Shown piece by piece: positions 7,401 to 15,115 of a stretch of 35,910 nt of DNA. This DNA comes from a bacterium (GTDB lineage Archaea > Nanobdellota > Nanobdellia > SCGC-AAA011-G17 > GW2011-AR17), in contig JAUYPF010000009.1 in the NCBI GenBank assembly GCA_030697685.1, positions 1 to 35,910 on the forward strand. The letters run 5' to 3'. The notes below the pieces were generated by a model. The model saw only the letters and a program-made list of their open reading frames with translations. It did no database searches and was not told where the DNA came from. The first letter of the stretch is position 1, and each line of letters begins with the position of its first letter. A program made the translations under genes and the position numbers.

Positions 7401-9634
7401 ATAAATTTGCCTTGAATCGTTCAGGATCACTTCTTTACCTTAGTATGGACACAAATAGTTCTGTTATCTTGACTTATAATATTACTAATTGGAATGCAAA
7501 TGAATGGCATCATATTGGAATTTCTTGGCAGAGAAATAAAAATCTTAGTTTGTATCTTGATGGAGTGCGTGTCAATAGAACTGTTGGGCCTAATTTAACA
7601 AGTGGGGTTACTGGAGAAATACTATACATTGGAAGTAATGCTAGTTTTAGATCAGGAAATATTATTCTTAATGGAACTCTTGATGAGCTTCGTATTAGTA
7701 ATGTTGCAAGAGAATCAAGTATAGATTTGAATAGCACTAACTTTACACTTACCCTTGGAGACTATGCTGATAATACTTATTATTGGAGAGCTCGTGCTAC
7801 TCAATTGGTTAATGAAAGTCTTGATGGTGAAAGCAGTAATAGCATTTGGAATTCTAGAGCTATACGATTAGATACAAGATTGCCAACTATCATCTCTTTA
7901 GATGACCCTGTTGCTGTGTATTGGGATAATACTACTTCATTGAATGTTACTAGCAGCGAACCTGCTTATTGTGAATATAAAAATCATAGTGGATCTTATG
8001 TCCCTATGGAATTTACTTCAGGGCTTAGTCATGGACAACTTTTAAATTTAAGTAGTGCTGCTGGGAATTATACCTATTTCATCAACTGTAATGATACTGC
8101 AAATCAATTTGTGAATACTACTTTAAGCTTTTATGTCTTTAATAGAAGTGCAAGTGTTTTAGGGATTAATACTACTAATTACTCTTTTGTTGCAAATACT
8201 GCCACTGCTCTTAATTTTACTGACAGTAATGGTATTAATTTTAGCACTGTAAAGATTACTACAAATAATAATATTAGTGCAAAAATTTCTGTAGTCATGC
8301 ATTCTGCTATTCTAAATCCGGAGAATACAAGTACAAATTTAGAATATGAAATTGTTAACTTTTGGACGATTATTCCTGATGATTTCCTCGTTGCAAATCT
8401 GAGTGGGAATGCAACTGTCACACTCTTTTATAGGTCTGCAGCTGTAGAGACTCATCATTCCCCTACTTTCAAGCTCTTTCGCTTTAATTATAAAACTAGT
8501 GAATGGGTTGTACAAACAGAAACAACAGATAAAGATAGACTATCAATTACTTTTAGCACTAAAAATTTTGGGACTTATACTCTTTCGCAAGAACCACCAG
8601 CTCCAGCAAAGAAAAAAATTCTTTCTGATGATGGTGGTAAAGCAAAAGGAGCTGCTTCAGATAAGAAAGAAATAGCTAAAGAGCCATATATTGATTTTCA
8701 TGAAGATGAATATTTGATTTATGAATTTCCTTTTTTATACCTTTATGCTGATGTGGAGGAAAGTATAGAAATGAATGATCCAAATGTTGCTCTTTTTAGT
8801 GGGTACTTTGCTTCTAATAGTGATCTAGAGAACATTATCATTTATGTTCAAGGTGCAGATCCTGAAGAGGCATACAATCGTTTCTCTGTTTTCTCTTCTA
8901 CAATCGATACAAGCCAACTTTCTTATTTGACTCTTGAATATACAGTTGAAAAATTCTGGCTTGAAGAAAATGGGTATACAGTAGATGATCTTGTCTTTGT
9001 TGATGGGGAAGGAACTCTTTATCAAATATATTCTGTTGAGGAAGATGAAGAATATTATTATCTGCAAAGTGATGTGAACCTTTTTGGGACTTTTACTATT
9101 AGCACTCAGACTCTTTATGAAGAAAGTATTACTGCTCTGAGCTCTGAAACTAAAAATGCAGAAGAAGAAAGTGAAATTGAAGAAAATGGAATTCTTGCTC
9201 CTCTAAAAGAAATTCTTTCTTCTCCAATACAAAAATCTTTCTTTTTTATCTTTGTATATGCCATACTCTTTTCCTTGCTCATTTATTATTTTGCAAAAAC
9301 AGGAGCATCATTTTACAATAGAATTAGAAATAAAGAAGTCAGCCCAGAAGAAGTTCCTGAGGATATGAATTTAGGGATTTTGAAACGTTATGTTTATCTC
9401 TATCAGGATAGAGAACATCTTCGAGAAGCTTTAACTCACCAAGGTTGGAAAGAAACTGATATTGAAAAAATGTCTCTTGGAATAAGGAAACTCCCCCAAG
9501 GGCAATTTGAATCTTATATCTATAAGAGACTCTGTTTAGGGAATTCAGAAGAAGATATTTTACAAGATCTTGCTAAAGTTGGTTGGGATACTATGAAGAT
9601 CCAAAAAGAAATTGAGAGATTTAGGAATATTTAA
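4433..9634 (+). CDS. Giant membrane-anchored surface protein with three LamG/concanavalin-like domains and a C-terminal cytosolic tail
   Basis: 1733 aa; N-terminal TM (LILVFLVLFLAVSFATVFFF); three LamG-like cores (VAYWPFDEGSG...NSWKHVAFTYDNTTLSLYIDGV; ...NWTHIVVTRDADNTTRLYVNGS; ...NEWHHIGISWQRNKNLSLYLDGV); very many N-x-S/T sequons; C-terminal TM (SFFFIFVYAILFSLLIYYFA) and a charged tail. Confidence 0.85.
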   Translation: MMIKEKGKDSRFYRDFDERTKTLRTYGVHVLQREEVKKKGRSPLILVFLVLFLAVSFATVFFFPSSFTGFAFLGSENIVSFSLQEGWNLSDGFVRISQNLSVYDIFNLSSYAQDTTLSFDLDNYNLSDGYVYVDLILNETLVDSEYVYYQRQYISLEEEIIKEVFVAENVSITVVEETVLVQEENAGILNTQAGFYVGNSTGTYQVDHVLVENEMPYSSNTFALSCTNGSTSTDVSSLLYLWYVNGSTLRLQNQSSLATGNVSAHDKIECGILPQKGSSLVAYWPFDEGSGTEFHEFVNNFSGSSNKSNWSIGRNYYAIAPNGTNNFTVGNTASLNLTKNFTIEMWISAREAATMEIYHLDVFRIHISGGNLQMDFPLGENGSSQKIISTGSFPLNSWKHVAFTYDNTTLSLYIDGVLDNSTNVSGRLGNYSGVLYFGKNDASSSTHFRGLIDEIAVYNASLNVAEIRDQYKKGIALLSRHNTLEIETTQAQFGNGTCNLVNCSIESGNISLLNVSSIAYYVNGNFTSQLLSLPNGHDDPILRWSNTSPAGTNLSLQVRTGVQGDNETINWGEYSGPDPTHFKATDIIIGVDFSEGKGNTSSTLGALALQANLSNNDFTPFGKHGYGVRMYGENGIAINGVSTALRLSSPKNYSIELWVKPINNNSGIALFSKGQYTMYTNASGTLIFNVSYDDGITRSTEGASSLLLENWTHIVVTRDADNTTRLYVNGSLEKTAITNGSIETGTNSITLGSGAGLDLLNGTLDSFVIYNRTLSAVEIFSHAQDRFTNSTGGEYTGELNRFIQYRAFFESNKSDRTPTLYDVSFRFFNYSAYIYNNNTRNVSLSSQSNNSLQTSNNVTLNWTRAVDFENDTVFYEFLFANDSNFTNVLVSTLAINNMTQVDYSDDNNTIFVEHFELKETLRNHEFIGNWTNTQSYGKWGNGFELKNNGQFLRTLRPVLNGAMGTIEFWVRPNWNGNDGATNYFIEHANDKFALNRSGSLLYLSMDTNSSVILTYNITNWNANEWHHIGISWQRNKNLSLYLDGVRVNRTVGPNLTSGVTGEILYIGSNASFRSGNIILNGTLDELRISNVARESSIDLNSTNFTLTLGDYADNTYYWRARATQLVNESLDGESSNSIWNSRAIRLDTRLPTIISLDDPVAVYWDNTTSLNVTSSEPAYCEYKNHSGSYVPMEFTSGLSHGQLLNLSSAAGNYTYFINCNDTANQFVNTTLSFYVFNRSASVLGINTTNYSFVANTATALNFTDSNGINFSTVKITTNNNISAKISVVMHSAILNPENTSTNLEYEIVNFWTIIPDDFLVANLSGNATVTLFYRSAAVETHHSPTFKLFRFNYKTSEWVVQTETTDKDRLSITFSTKNFGTYTLSQEPPAPAKKKILSDDGGKAKGAASDKKEIAKEPYIDFHEDEYLIYEFPFLYLYADVEESIEMNDPNVALFSGYFASNSDLENIIIYVQGADPEEAYNRFSVFSSTIDTSQLSYLTLEYTVEKFWLEENGYTVDDLVFVDGEGTLYQIYSVEEDEEYYYLQSDVNLFGTFTISTQTLYEESITALSSETKNAEEESEIEENGILAPLKEILSSPIQKSFFFIFVYAILFSLLIYYFAKTGASFYNRIRNKEVSPEEVPEDMNLGILKRYVYLYQDREHLREALTHQGWKETDIEKMSLGIRKLPQGQFESYIYKRLCLGNSEEDILQDLAKVGWDTMKIQKEIERFRNI

Positions 9635-9639
9635 ACACA

Positions 9640-9655
9640 GGCTCTGTCCGGAATC
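9640..9655. repeat. Left terminal inverted repeat
   Basis: GGCTCTGTCCGGAATC, exact reverse complement of 11000-11015. Confidence 0.95.
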
Positions 9656-9657
9656 CT

Positions 9658-10866
9658 TTAATGGGGTTTCGGAACTGAAGTGCTCACTTCCATAATGTAG
9701 TTCATCGCACTCCGATCTAGGCTGAGCCTCAGCCTTTCATTTTCGTATTTTTTAGCTATGTTGAGACATGCATTCAGATGTCTGTTTGCTGTGCTTCCAC
9801 AGGAACATTGAAATGTGTGCCATTCAGCGCTCTTGTTTTTTCCGCCACATATCGGACACATTTGACTGTTGTTCCATGCAGAAACATAGGTGTAGGGGAT
9901 ATTTTCCCATTCTGCTTTGTAATCTAACATCCATTGTACTTTTCTAAAGACTGCTCGATTAAGTCTTCCGAGAATTTTTCTTGGAAGCTTTCTGTGAGGA
10001 AGCATCTGTCCATTATAGATATTTTTCTTGATAACCCTTTTATTAATACTCTCTTTTATATTTTTGAGTTCCTCATGTACAATAATAAGTTCCTTTTCTT
10101 TTGCATAGCTGATAATAGCATTGAGGCTTTCATGTAGGGTTGCTTCAACGCGATGCTTTCTATTTTTATACCAATGAGAAAGCACACGCTTATGTAGGCC
10201 TGTATCACTTGGATAACGCCTCTGCAGATTTCTTGCCATTTCAAAATATTTGCAATTCAAATCATAGACTCTTTCTAAAGACCAAGCCATAATTTCCACG
10301 CGATCTTCTAAGAGTGCTAAACCAACAATTGATTGTTCATTAATATCTAAAGTAAGAATGCCTTTTGGTGTGTATGGGGTGTATTCCTTCTTTATTGTAA
10401 AAATACAATGTGTAGGTGTGACAAGAATTTCTCCAAGACAAAGTAGACCTTGATTTACAAGAGAAAGAAATTGTTGATGATATTCACTCATCTCTAAAGA
10501 AACATACACATATTTTCGTGGAGAAACAGTAATTCTTAGTCTGTTCTTTTCTAATTTCCCATTGTAACCCAAGGAAACAGACATGCTTAACTGCTTTACA
10601 TCAGGTGCAGAAGTATTCTTCTTCTTCTTTCGATAAGATCGATAGATACCTAAAGCATCTCGAGAACAAAGAACAGAATTTCCTCCTGATAAACCAGTTT
10701 GCTTCCTCACTTCTTGACGAAAACTATTCACACCACTCAAAGAAGTTTTCTTCGAAATAAGAAGCTTTTCTACAAATAAATTTTTACCTTTTCGATAAGA
10801 ACGAAGCAAAGTATCTAATTCATTTGAACTCTGAATAGGGATCTTTACTCCTTTGATGGTATGCAT
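9658..10866 (-). CDS. tnpB: TnpB-like RNA-guided nuclease homologue (OrfB/IS1341 type), RuvC-III motif apparently inactivated
   Basis: RuvC-I ILTLDINEQSIVGLAL, RuvC-II IIVHEELKNI, zinc finger CPICGG...FQCSCGS, RuvC-III position ANRHLNACLNIAKK. Confidence 0.85.
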   Translation of the reverse strand: MHTIKGVKIPIQSSNELDTLLRSYRKGKNLFVEKLLISKKTSLSGVNSFRQEVRKQTGLSGGNSVLCSRDALGIYRSYRKKKKNTSAPDVKQLSMSVSLGYNGKLEKNRLRITVSPRKYVYVSLEMSEYHQQFLSLVNQGLLCLGEILVTPTHCIFTIKKEYTPYTPKGILTLDINEQSIVGLALLEDRVEIMAWSLERVYDLNCKYFEMARNLQRRYPSDTGLHKRVLSHWYKNRKHRVEATLHESLNAIISYAKEKELIIVHEELKNIKESINKRVIKKNIYNGQMLPHRKLPRKILGRLNRAVFRKVQWMLDYKAEWENIPYTYVSAWNNSQMCPICGGKNKSAEWHTFQCSCGSTANRHLNACLNIAKKYENERLRLSLDRSAMNYIMEVSTSVPKPH

Positions 10867-10999
10867 AGACTATTCTAAGCAAAAAGCATTTATAAAGCTG
10901 GCGCGCACCCAGTGCCAACGTGTCCGTCTGTCCAAATGCCTAAATTTAGAGCATATATGGCTTATGGCTTGAAGTGATTTTGTCCAAGCCTTGTCCAGA

Positions 11000-11015
11000 G
11001 ATTCCGGACAGAGCC
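11000..11015. repeat. Right terminal inverted repeat
   Basis: GATTCCGGACAGAGCC, exact reverse complement of 9640-9655. Confidence 0.95.
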
Positions 11016-11060
11016 TAAACACAGAAAACTTCTTAAACAAATTATGTTTTTCAATTAGCT

Positions 11061-12638
11061 ATGACTCAACATTGGGCTGACCAAATTGCAGAGGAACTCA
11101 TTAAACGGAGTCCTCAACAAAAAATATATGTTTTTGCAGCAGGAATTAGTCCATCAGGTACAGTACATATAGGGAATTTTAGAGATTTGATTACTCCAGA
11201 AGTTGTTGCTAGAGCACTACAAAGTAAAGGGAAAAAAGTAAGGCTTCTTTTCTCTTGGGATGATTATGATCGTTTCAGAAAAGTTCCAGTCAATGTCCCT
11301 AAAACTTTTGAGGAATATATAGGACTTCCTCTCTCTCAAGTTCCAGATCCTTTTGGAAAAGAAGAAAGCTACGCAAGACATTTTGAAAAGGAATTTGAGA
11401 CAAGTCTTATAGAACTTGATGTTGATACTGAATTTAGATACCAAACAAAACTGTATCAATCTGGGGTATATAATGATTCTATTGTTGAAGCAATGAGTAA
11501 GCGTAAGGCAATAGCAAAAATTCTTAGTGAGTTTAAAACACAAGAAGTGAAGGAAGAAGATATTGAGAGTTATTATCCTTTAACAGTTTATTGTGAACAG
11601 TGCGGAAAAGATTCAACAAAGATTCTTTCGTATAGTGATACAAGCCATGAATTAGGATATTCTTGTAAATGCGGGCATGAAAATACTGTAGATATTGCTA
11701 AAAAAAATATAGGGAAGCTTCAATGGAAAATAGATTGGCCTATGCGATGGAGATATGAAGAGGTTATTTTCGAGCCTGGTGGAAGAGATCACTCTAGTCC
11801 AGGAGGAAGCTATGAAGTTTCTTCACGCATTGCAAAGGAAATTTTTAATATAGAACCACCTTATTATCAGCCTTACGACTTTATTGGTCTTCGAGGACTT
11901 GCGGCAAAGATGTCTGGATCTTCAGGGATTAATGTAAGTCCACAAGAACTTTTAGAAATTTATGAGCCTGTTCTCTTGCGATGGCTATTTTTACGAGTGC
12001 ATCCGACTAAGGCTTTCAGTCTTTGTTTTGATTCAGAGATTATTCGGCAATATGAAGAATTTGATAAAGAAGTTGAATTATATCTTGATGGAAAACTTCC
12101 TCCAGAACAAGCAAGGGTTATTGAACTTGCTATTACTCCTAAAACAAAACTTAAAAAAAATAATATTCCTTTTAGACAAATTGCAAGCATTGGACAAATT
12201 ATCCAGGGAAATACAAAAGAACTAGAACGTATTCTTACAGAAATGGAAACAAATTATAATTATGAATCTTTAGAAAGAAGGCTAAAACTTTCCCAAAGAT
12301 GGATAGAAAAATATGCCCCAGAAATGCATGTAAGATTAAAGGATAGTCCAGATATTGATTATTATCAACAACTTAGTGATAAAGAACAGAGAGATATTGA
12401 TAGATTCTTTAAAGAAATAGATCAACATTGGACTCAAGAAGATTTAGAACATTTTGTCTATGCTATTCCAAAGGATCCTAATTTAGCCATGGAAGAAAAT
12501 AAAATTAGACAAAGAAATTTCTTTAAAAACATTTACCAGATTATTATTGGCAAGGATACTGGACCAAGATTAGCAACTTTGCTTATAGCTATAGGACAAA
12601 AAAAATTAAAGAGTCTTTCTATTCCTCAGAAACATTAG
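11061..12638 (+). CDS. lysS: Lysyl-tRNA synthetase, class I
   Basis: HIGN motif (SGTVHIGNFRD), KMSGSSG signature, class-I LysRS zinc-binding Cys pattern; 525 aa. Confidence 0.95.
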   Translation: MTQHWADQIAEELIKRSPQQKIYVFAAGISPSGTVHIGNFRDLITPEVVARALQSKGKKVRLLFSWDDYDRFRKVPVNVPKTFEEYIGLPLSQVPDPFGKEESYARHFEKEFETSLIELDVDTEFRYQTKLYQSGVYNDSIVEAMSKRKAIAKILSEFKTQEVKEEDIESYYPLTVYCEQCGKDSTKILSYSDTSHELGYSCKCGHENTVDIAKKNIGKLQWKIDWPMRWRYEEVIFEPGGRDHSSPGGSYEVSSRIAKEIFNIEPPYYQPYDFIGLRGLAAKMSGSSGINVSPQELLEIYEPVLLRWLFLRVHPTKAFSLCFDSEIIRQYEEFDKEVELYLDGKLPPEQARVIELAITPKTKLKKNNIPFRQIASIGQIIQGNTKELERILTEMETNYNYESLERRLKLSQRWIEKYAPEMHVRLKDSPDIDYYQQLSDKEQRDIDRFFKEIDQHWTQEDLEHFVYAIPKDPNLAMEENKIRQRNFFKNIYQIIIGKDTGPRLATLLIAIGQKKLKSLSIPQKH

Positions 12639-12670
12639 AATGTATGATTTTTGTAGGCTGTATTGTAAAT

Positions 12671-13183
12671 CTACATTCCAGAAACTTTTAAGGCTGCAGT
12701 TAATAGACCAGATTTCATTTTTCCTTTGAAACCAAGGCCTTTATATGTTATATCTCCATCCTTCAAAGTTGTTTTTATATTTGGCTCTTCACCTGTATTT
12801 ATCTTTTCAAAGACTTTATCAGAAACATATATATTAAACATAGGATTAGATATTTCTTCATTTTTGATTTCTACAACTTTTGTATCTTCTAGTATGATGC
12901 CAATAATATATTCATTCTCAAAATAGACATTTACCCGAACATTTCCGATTACTATTTTTAATATGCCAGGAAGAGATGCAGTAAATGTTTCTATTTCTTT
13001 TGTGATAAGATCAAGATTTTCTGAGAGTATTTCTTTTTGTGCATCAATCCTTTCTTCACCTGATAGTTCTTCAGTTCCTTCTAAAAGCAATGTTTCAAGG
13101 TTTTCTTCTGCGACTACAAAAAAAGATGTGCACAAAATTGCAATAAGTGTTAGAATGAATAATTTGTTCATTTTTTTAAACAA
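12671..13183 (-). CDS. Secreted/membrane-anchored hypothetical protein, possibly SCP2-like
   Basis: N-terminal signal sequence MNKLFILTLIAILCTSFFVVA; C-terminal DGDITYKGLGFKGKMKSGLLTAAL resembles SCP2-type folds (weak). Confidence 0.6.
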   Translation of the reverse strand: MFKKMNKLFILTLIAILCTSFFVVAEENLETLLLEGTEELSGEERIDAQKEILSENLDLITKEIETFTASLPGILKIVIGNVRVNVYFENEYIIGIILEDTKVVEIKNEEISNPMFNIYVSDKVFEKINTGEEPNIKTTLKDGDITYKGLGFKGKMKSGLLTAALKVSGM

Positions 13184-13260
13184 AACTTCTCTCTATTTAA
13201 ACTTTCCGGAGGATTTTATGAAAAGATAGTTTTTTAAGTATCTATCACCTTCTTTTTTTT

Positions 13261-13446
13261 ATGAGTGAAAGTAAAGTCTTTGTTATTAAATTTGTTGTTA
13301 AAGATGGAAAAATGGCAACAAAGATGAGTTCTAAAAATATGGCACCACAAGAGACTGTAGGACTTTTGGAGATTGCAAAACAACAGATTCTTGATGGGCT
13401 CAAAGAAAACAAAAAAGAGATCTTTCGAGGATTCAAAGATGCTTAG
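13261..13446 (+). CDS. Small hypothetical protein overlapping the HIT gene
   Basis: 61 aa; stop overlaps the HIT-gene ATG (13439) by a few bases, suggesting an operon. Confidence 0.6.
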   Translation: MSESKVFVIKFVVKDGKMATKMSSKNMAPQETVGLLEIAKQQILDGLKENKKEIFRGFKDA

Positions 13447-13846
13447 TTGTGTTTTTTGTAAGATTATCCAAGGAGAAATTCCTGCGCAAAAAATCTATGA
13501 AGATAGTTTTAGTTTAGCTTTTTTAGATATTAATCCTGCAAGCAAAGGGCATACACTTCTTATTCCAAAGGATCATTATGAATTACTTTCTCAAATGCCA
13601 GAGAATGAATATCTTGCTTTTATGAAAACATTACAAAAAGTTGTCAAGGGTTTGATGAAATATACAGATGGTGTAAATATTCTTCAGAATAATGGGAAGG
13701 ATGCGGGACAACTTGTGCCTCATGTACATTTTCATATCATCCCAAGAAGACCTGGAGATGAAATTAAGATTGAGACTTGGAGAACACATCATGATCCTGA
13801 TCTTGATAAAGTACAAAAGGTTATACAAAGCCTTTTAAAGGACTAA
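13439..13846 (+). CDS. HIT-family protein
   Basis: CVFCKIIQGEIPA start and HVHFHIIPRR histidine triad. Conserved family start is ATG 13439, not 13373. Confidence 0.92.
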   Translation: MLSCVFCKIIQGEIPAQKIYEDSFSLAFLDINPASKGHTLLIPKDHYELLSQMPENEYLAFMKTLQKVVKGLMKYTDGVNILQNNGKDAGQLVPHVHFHIIPRRPGDEIKIETWRTHHDPDLDKVQKVIQSLLKD

Positions 13847-13864
13847 TTTTTCTATTTTTATAAA

Positions 13865-13938
13865 GGCACAGTAGTTTAATCTGGTGGAATACGAGTCTCA
13901 TGAGCTCGGGGTTGTGGGTTCAAATCCCACCTGTGCCA
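13865..13938 (+). tRNA. tRNA with CAU anticodon (elongator Met or Ile2)
   Basis: GGCACAG/CTGTGCC acceptor, CGAGT-CTCATGA-GCTCG anticodon arm (CAT), GTGGG-TTCAAAT-CCCAC T-arm; CCA not encoded. Lacks the initiator-type GGG/CCC anticodon stem. Confidence 0.93.
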
Positions 13939-13977
13939 TAGTAATATTTAAAAATACAAACTATTTTTTGTTGCTCT

Positions 13978-14607
13978 ATGAAGGAATTTTCTTTTGATGA
14001 AGGGTTAAGCAGACTTCAAAGAGTTATTGATCATATGTTAGATAAAAATCATACTATCACTCTAGGAATCGCTGGAGGCTCTGCTTCTGGAAAAAGCTAT
14101 TTTGCTCGTCTTCTTTGTGATATTTATACAGGACATGCATCCCACCTTCCTTTGGATGATTATTATCTTGATTCTACACATAGATCTTCTTCTTTAGGGA
14201 ATAATTATGATCATCCTGAATCTTTTGACCTTTCCCTTCTTGCAGAACATCTTCATTTATTGAAAGCAGGAAGAAGTATAAAAAAGCCTATTTATCGTTA
14301 TACTGGAAAAAGAGAAGGTTATGAATTATTTTATCCTCAATCACTCATCGTTCTAGATGGATTGTACTCTTTACAAAGTTCTTTACTTCCATGTTTAGAT
14401 TTGAAAATTTTTGTTGAAGCTCCAGAAGAAATGCGATTAGAAAGGCGTTTACACAGGGATATAAAAGAAAGAGGAAAAAGTTCTAAAATTACTAGAAAAA
14501 GATGGATTGAAACAGTAGAGCCAATGTATAAAGAATATGTCCTGCCACAAAAAAGAGATGCTCAATTGGTCATTCTTAATTCTGAATATAAACCAGAAGC
14601 TTTATAA
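13978..14607 (+). CDS. Uridine kinase-like P-loop protein
   Basis: GIAGGSASGKSYFARLL Walker A, LPLDDYYLDST motif. Confidence 0.85.
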   Translation: MKEFSFDEGLSRLQRVIDHMLDKNHTITLGIAGGSASGKSYFARLLCDIYTGHASHLPLDDYYLDSTHRSSSLGNNYDHPESFDLSLLAEHLHLLKAGRSIKKPIYRYTGKREGYELFYPQSLIVLDGLYSLQSSLLPCLDLKIFVEAPEEMRLERRLHRDIKERGKSSKITRKRWIETVEPMYKEYVLPQKRDAQLVILNSEYKPEAL

Positions 14608-14629
14608 CAATATCAAAAATTATTTTTTT

Positions 14630-15115
14630 ATGGAAATACTGGATTTTATTACTCAAACATTCCCATCTTCTGTTCAAAAACGTTGGAGGAATTATCGTGA
14701 TGGAATTGTTTTAGAAGATCTTGAAAGATCTTTTGTTTCTGTACAAAATATTAACCCTAGTGATGCTTATCTTCCTGCAGATTTTTTATTTGTCAAAGCT
14801 TCTTATGCTTTTGCAAGAAGAGAAAAAGATAGAGCTGTAAGAATTTGTGTAAACATTCAAGAGAATTATCCTGGTTATGATCCTTCAGAACGATTTTATC
14901 CTTTACCAGATCTAAATAAGGATCCTTTTGATATGATGAAAGAAGCTGAGCAATCTAATGTTGCAGATAATTTTCTAGGCACATTTCTTAAAGCATATCC
15001 ACACTATACATTTTCTGAATTTTCTCAGTATTTTTGTTTGCAAAAAGAAATACATAGAGATTCTCTCCTTCTACGACTCTCTTCTGAAAAAGAAAGCACT
15101 TGTACAAAAGAGTAA
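14630..15115 (+). CDS. Hypothetical protein
   Basis: ORF 14537..15115; the ATG at 14630 avoids overlap with the upstream kinase gene. Confidence 0.65.
   Translation: MEILDFITQTFPSSVQKRWRNYRDGIVLEDLERSFVSVQNINPSDAYLPADFLFVKASYAFARREKDRAVRICVNIQENYPGYDPSERFYPLPDLNKDPFDMMKEAEQSNVADNFLGTFLKAYPHYTFSEFSQYFCLQKEIHRDSLLLRLSSEKESTCTKE

Larger units (their letters stand above)
9632..11023. mobile_element. TIR/TSD-bounded element carrying a tnpB-like gene (coordinates include both TSD copies)
   Basis: TSD TAAACACA at 9632-9639 and 11016-11023; perfect 16-bp inverted repeats GGCTCTGTCCGGAATC (9640-9655) and GATTCCGGACAGAGCC (11000-11015). Confidence 0.9.

Noticed and set aside
5992-9067. Several short ORFs inside the 1733-aa gene
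   Set aside because: No recognisable domains; all nested within a continuous coding frame with clear LamG domains.
9640-11015. Standard IS200/IS605 insertion sequence
   Set aside because: No tnpA Y1 transposase present, and the ends are perfect TIRs with an 8-bp TSD.
13865-13938. Initiator tRNA-Met
   Set aside because: The anticodon stem CGAGT/GCTCG lacks the three consecutive G-C pairs typical of initiators; elongator Met versus Ile2 cannot be resolved by eye.
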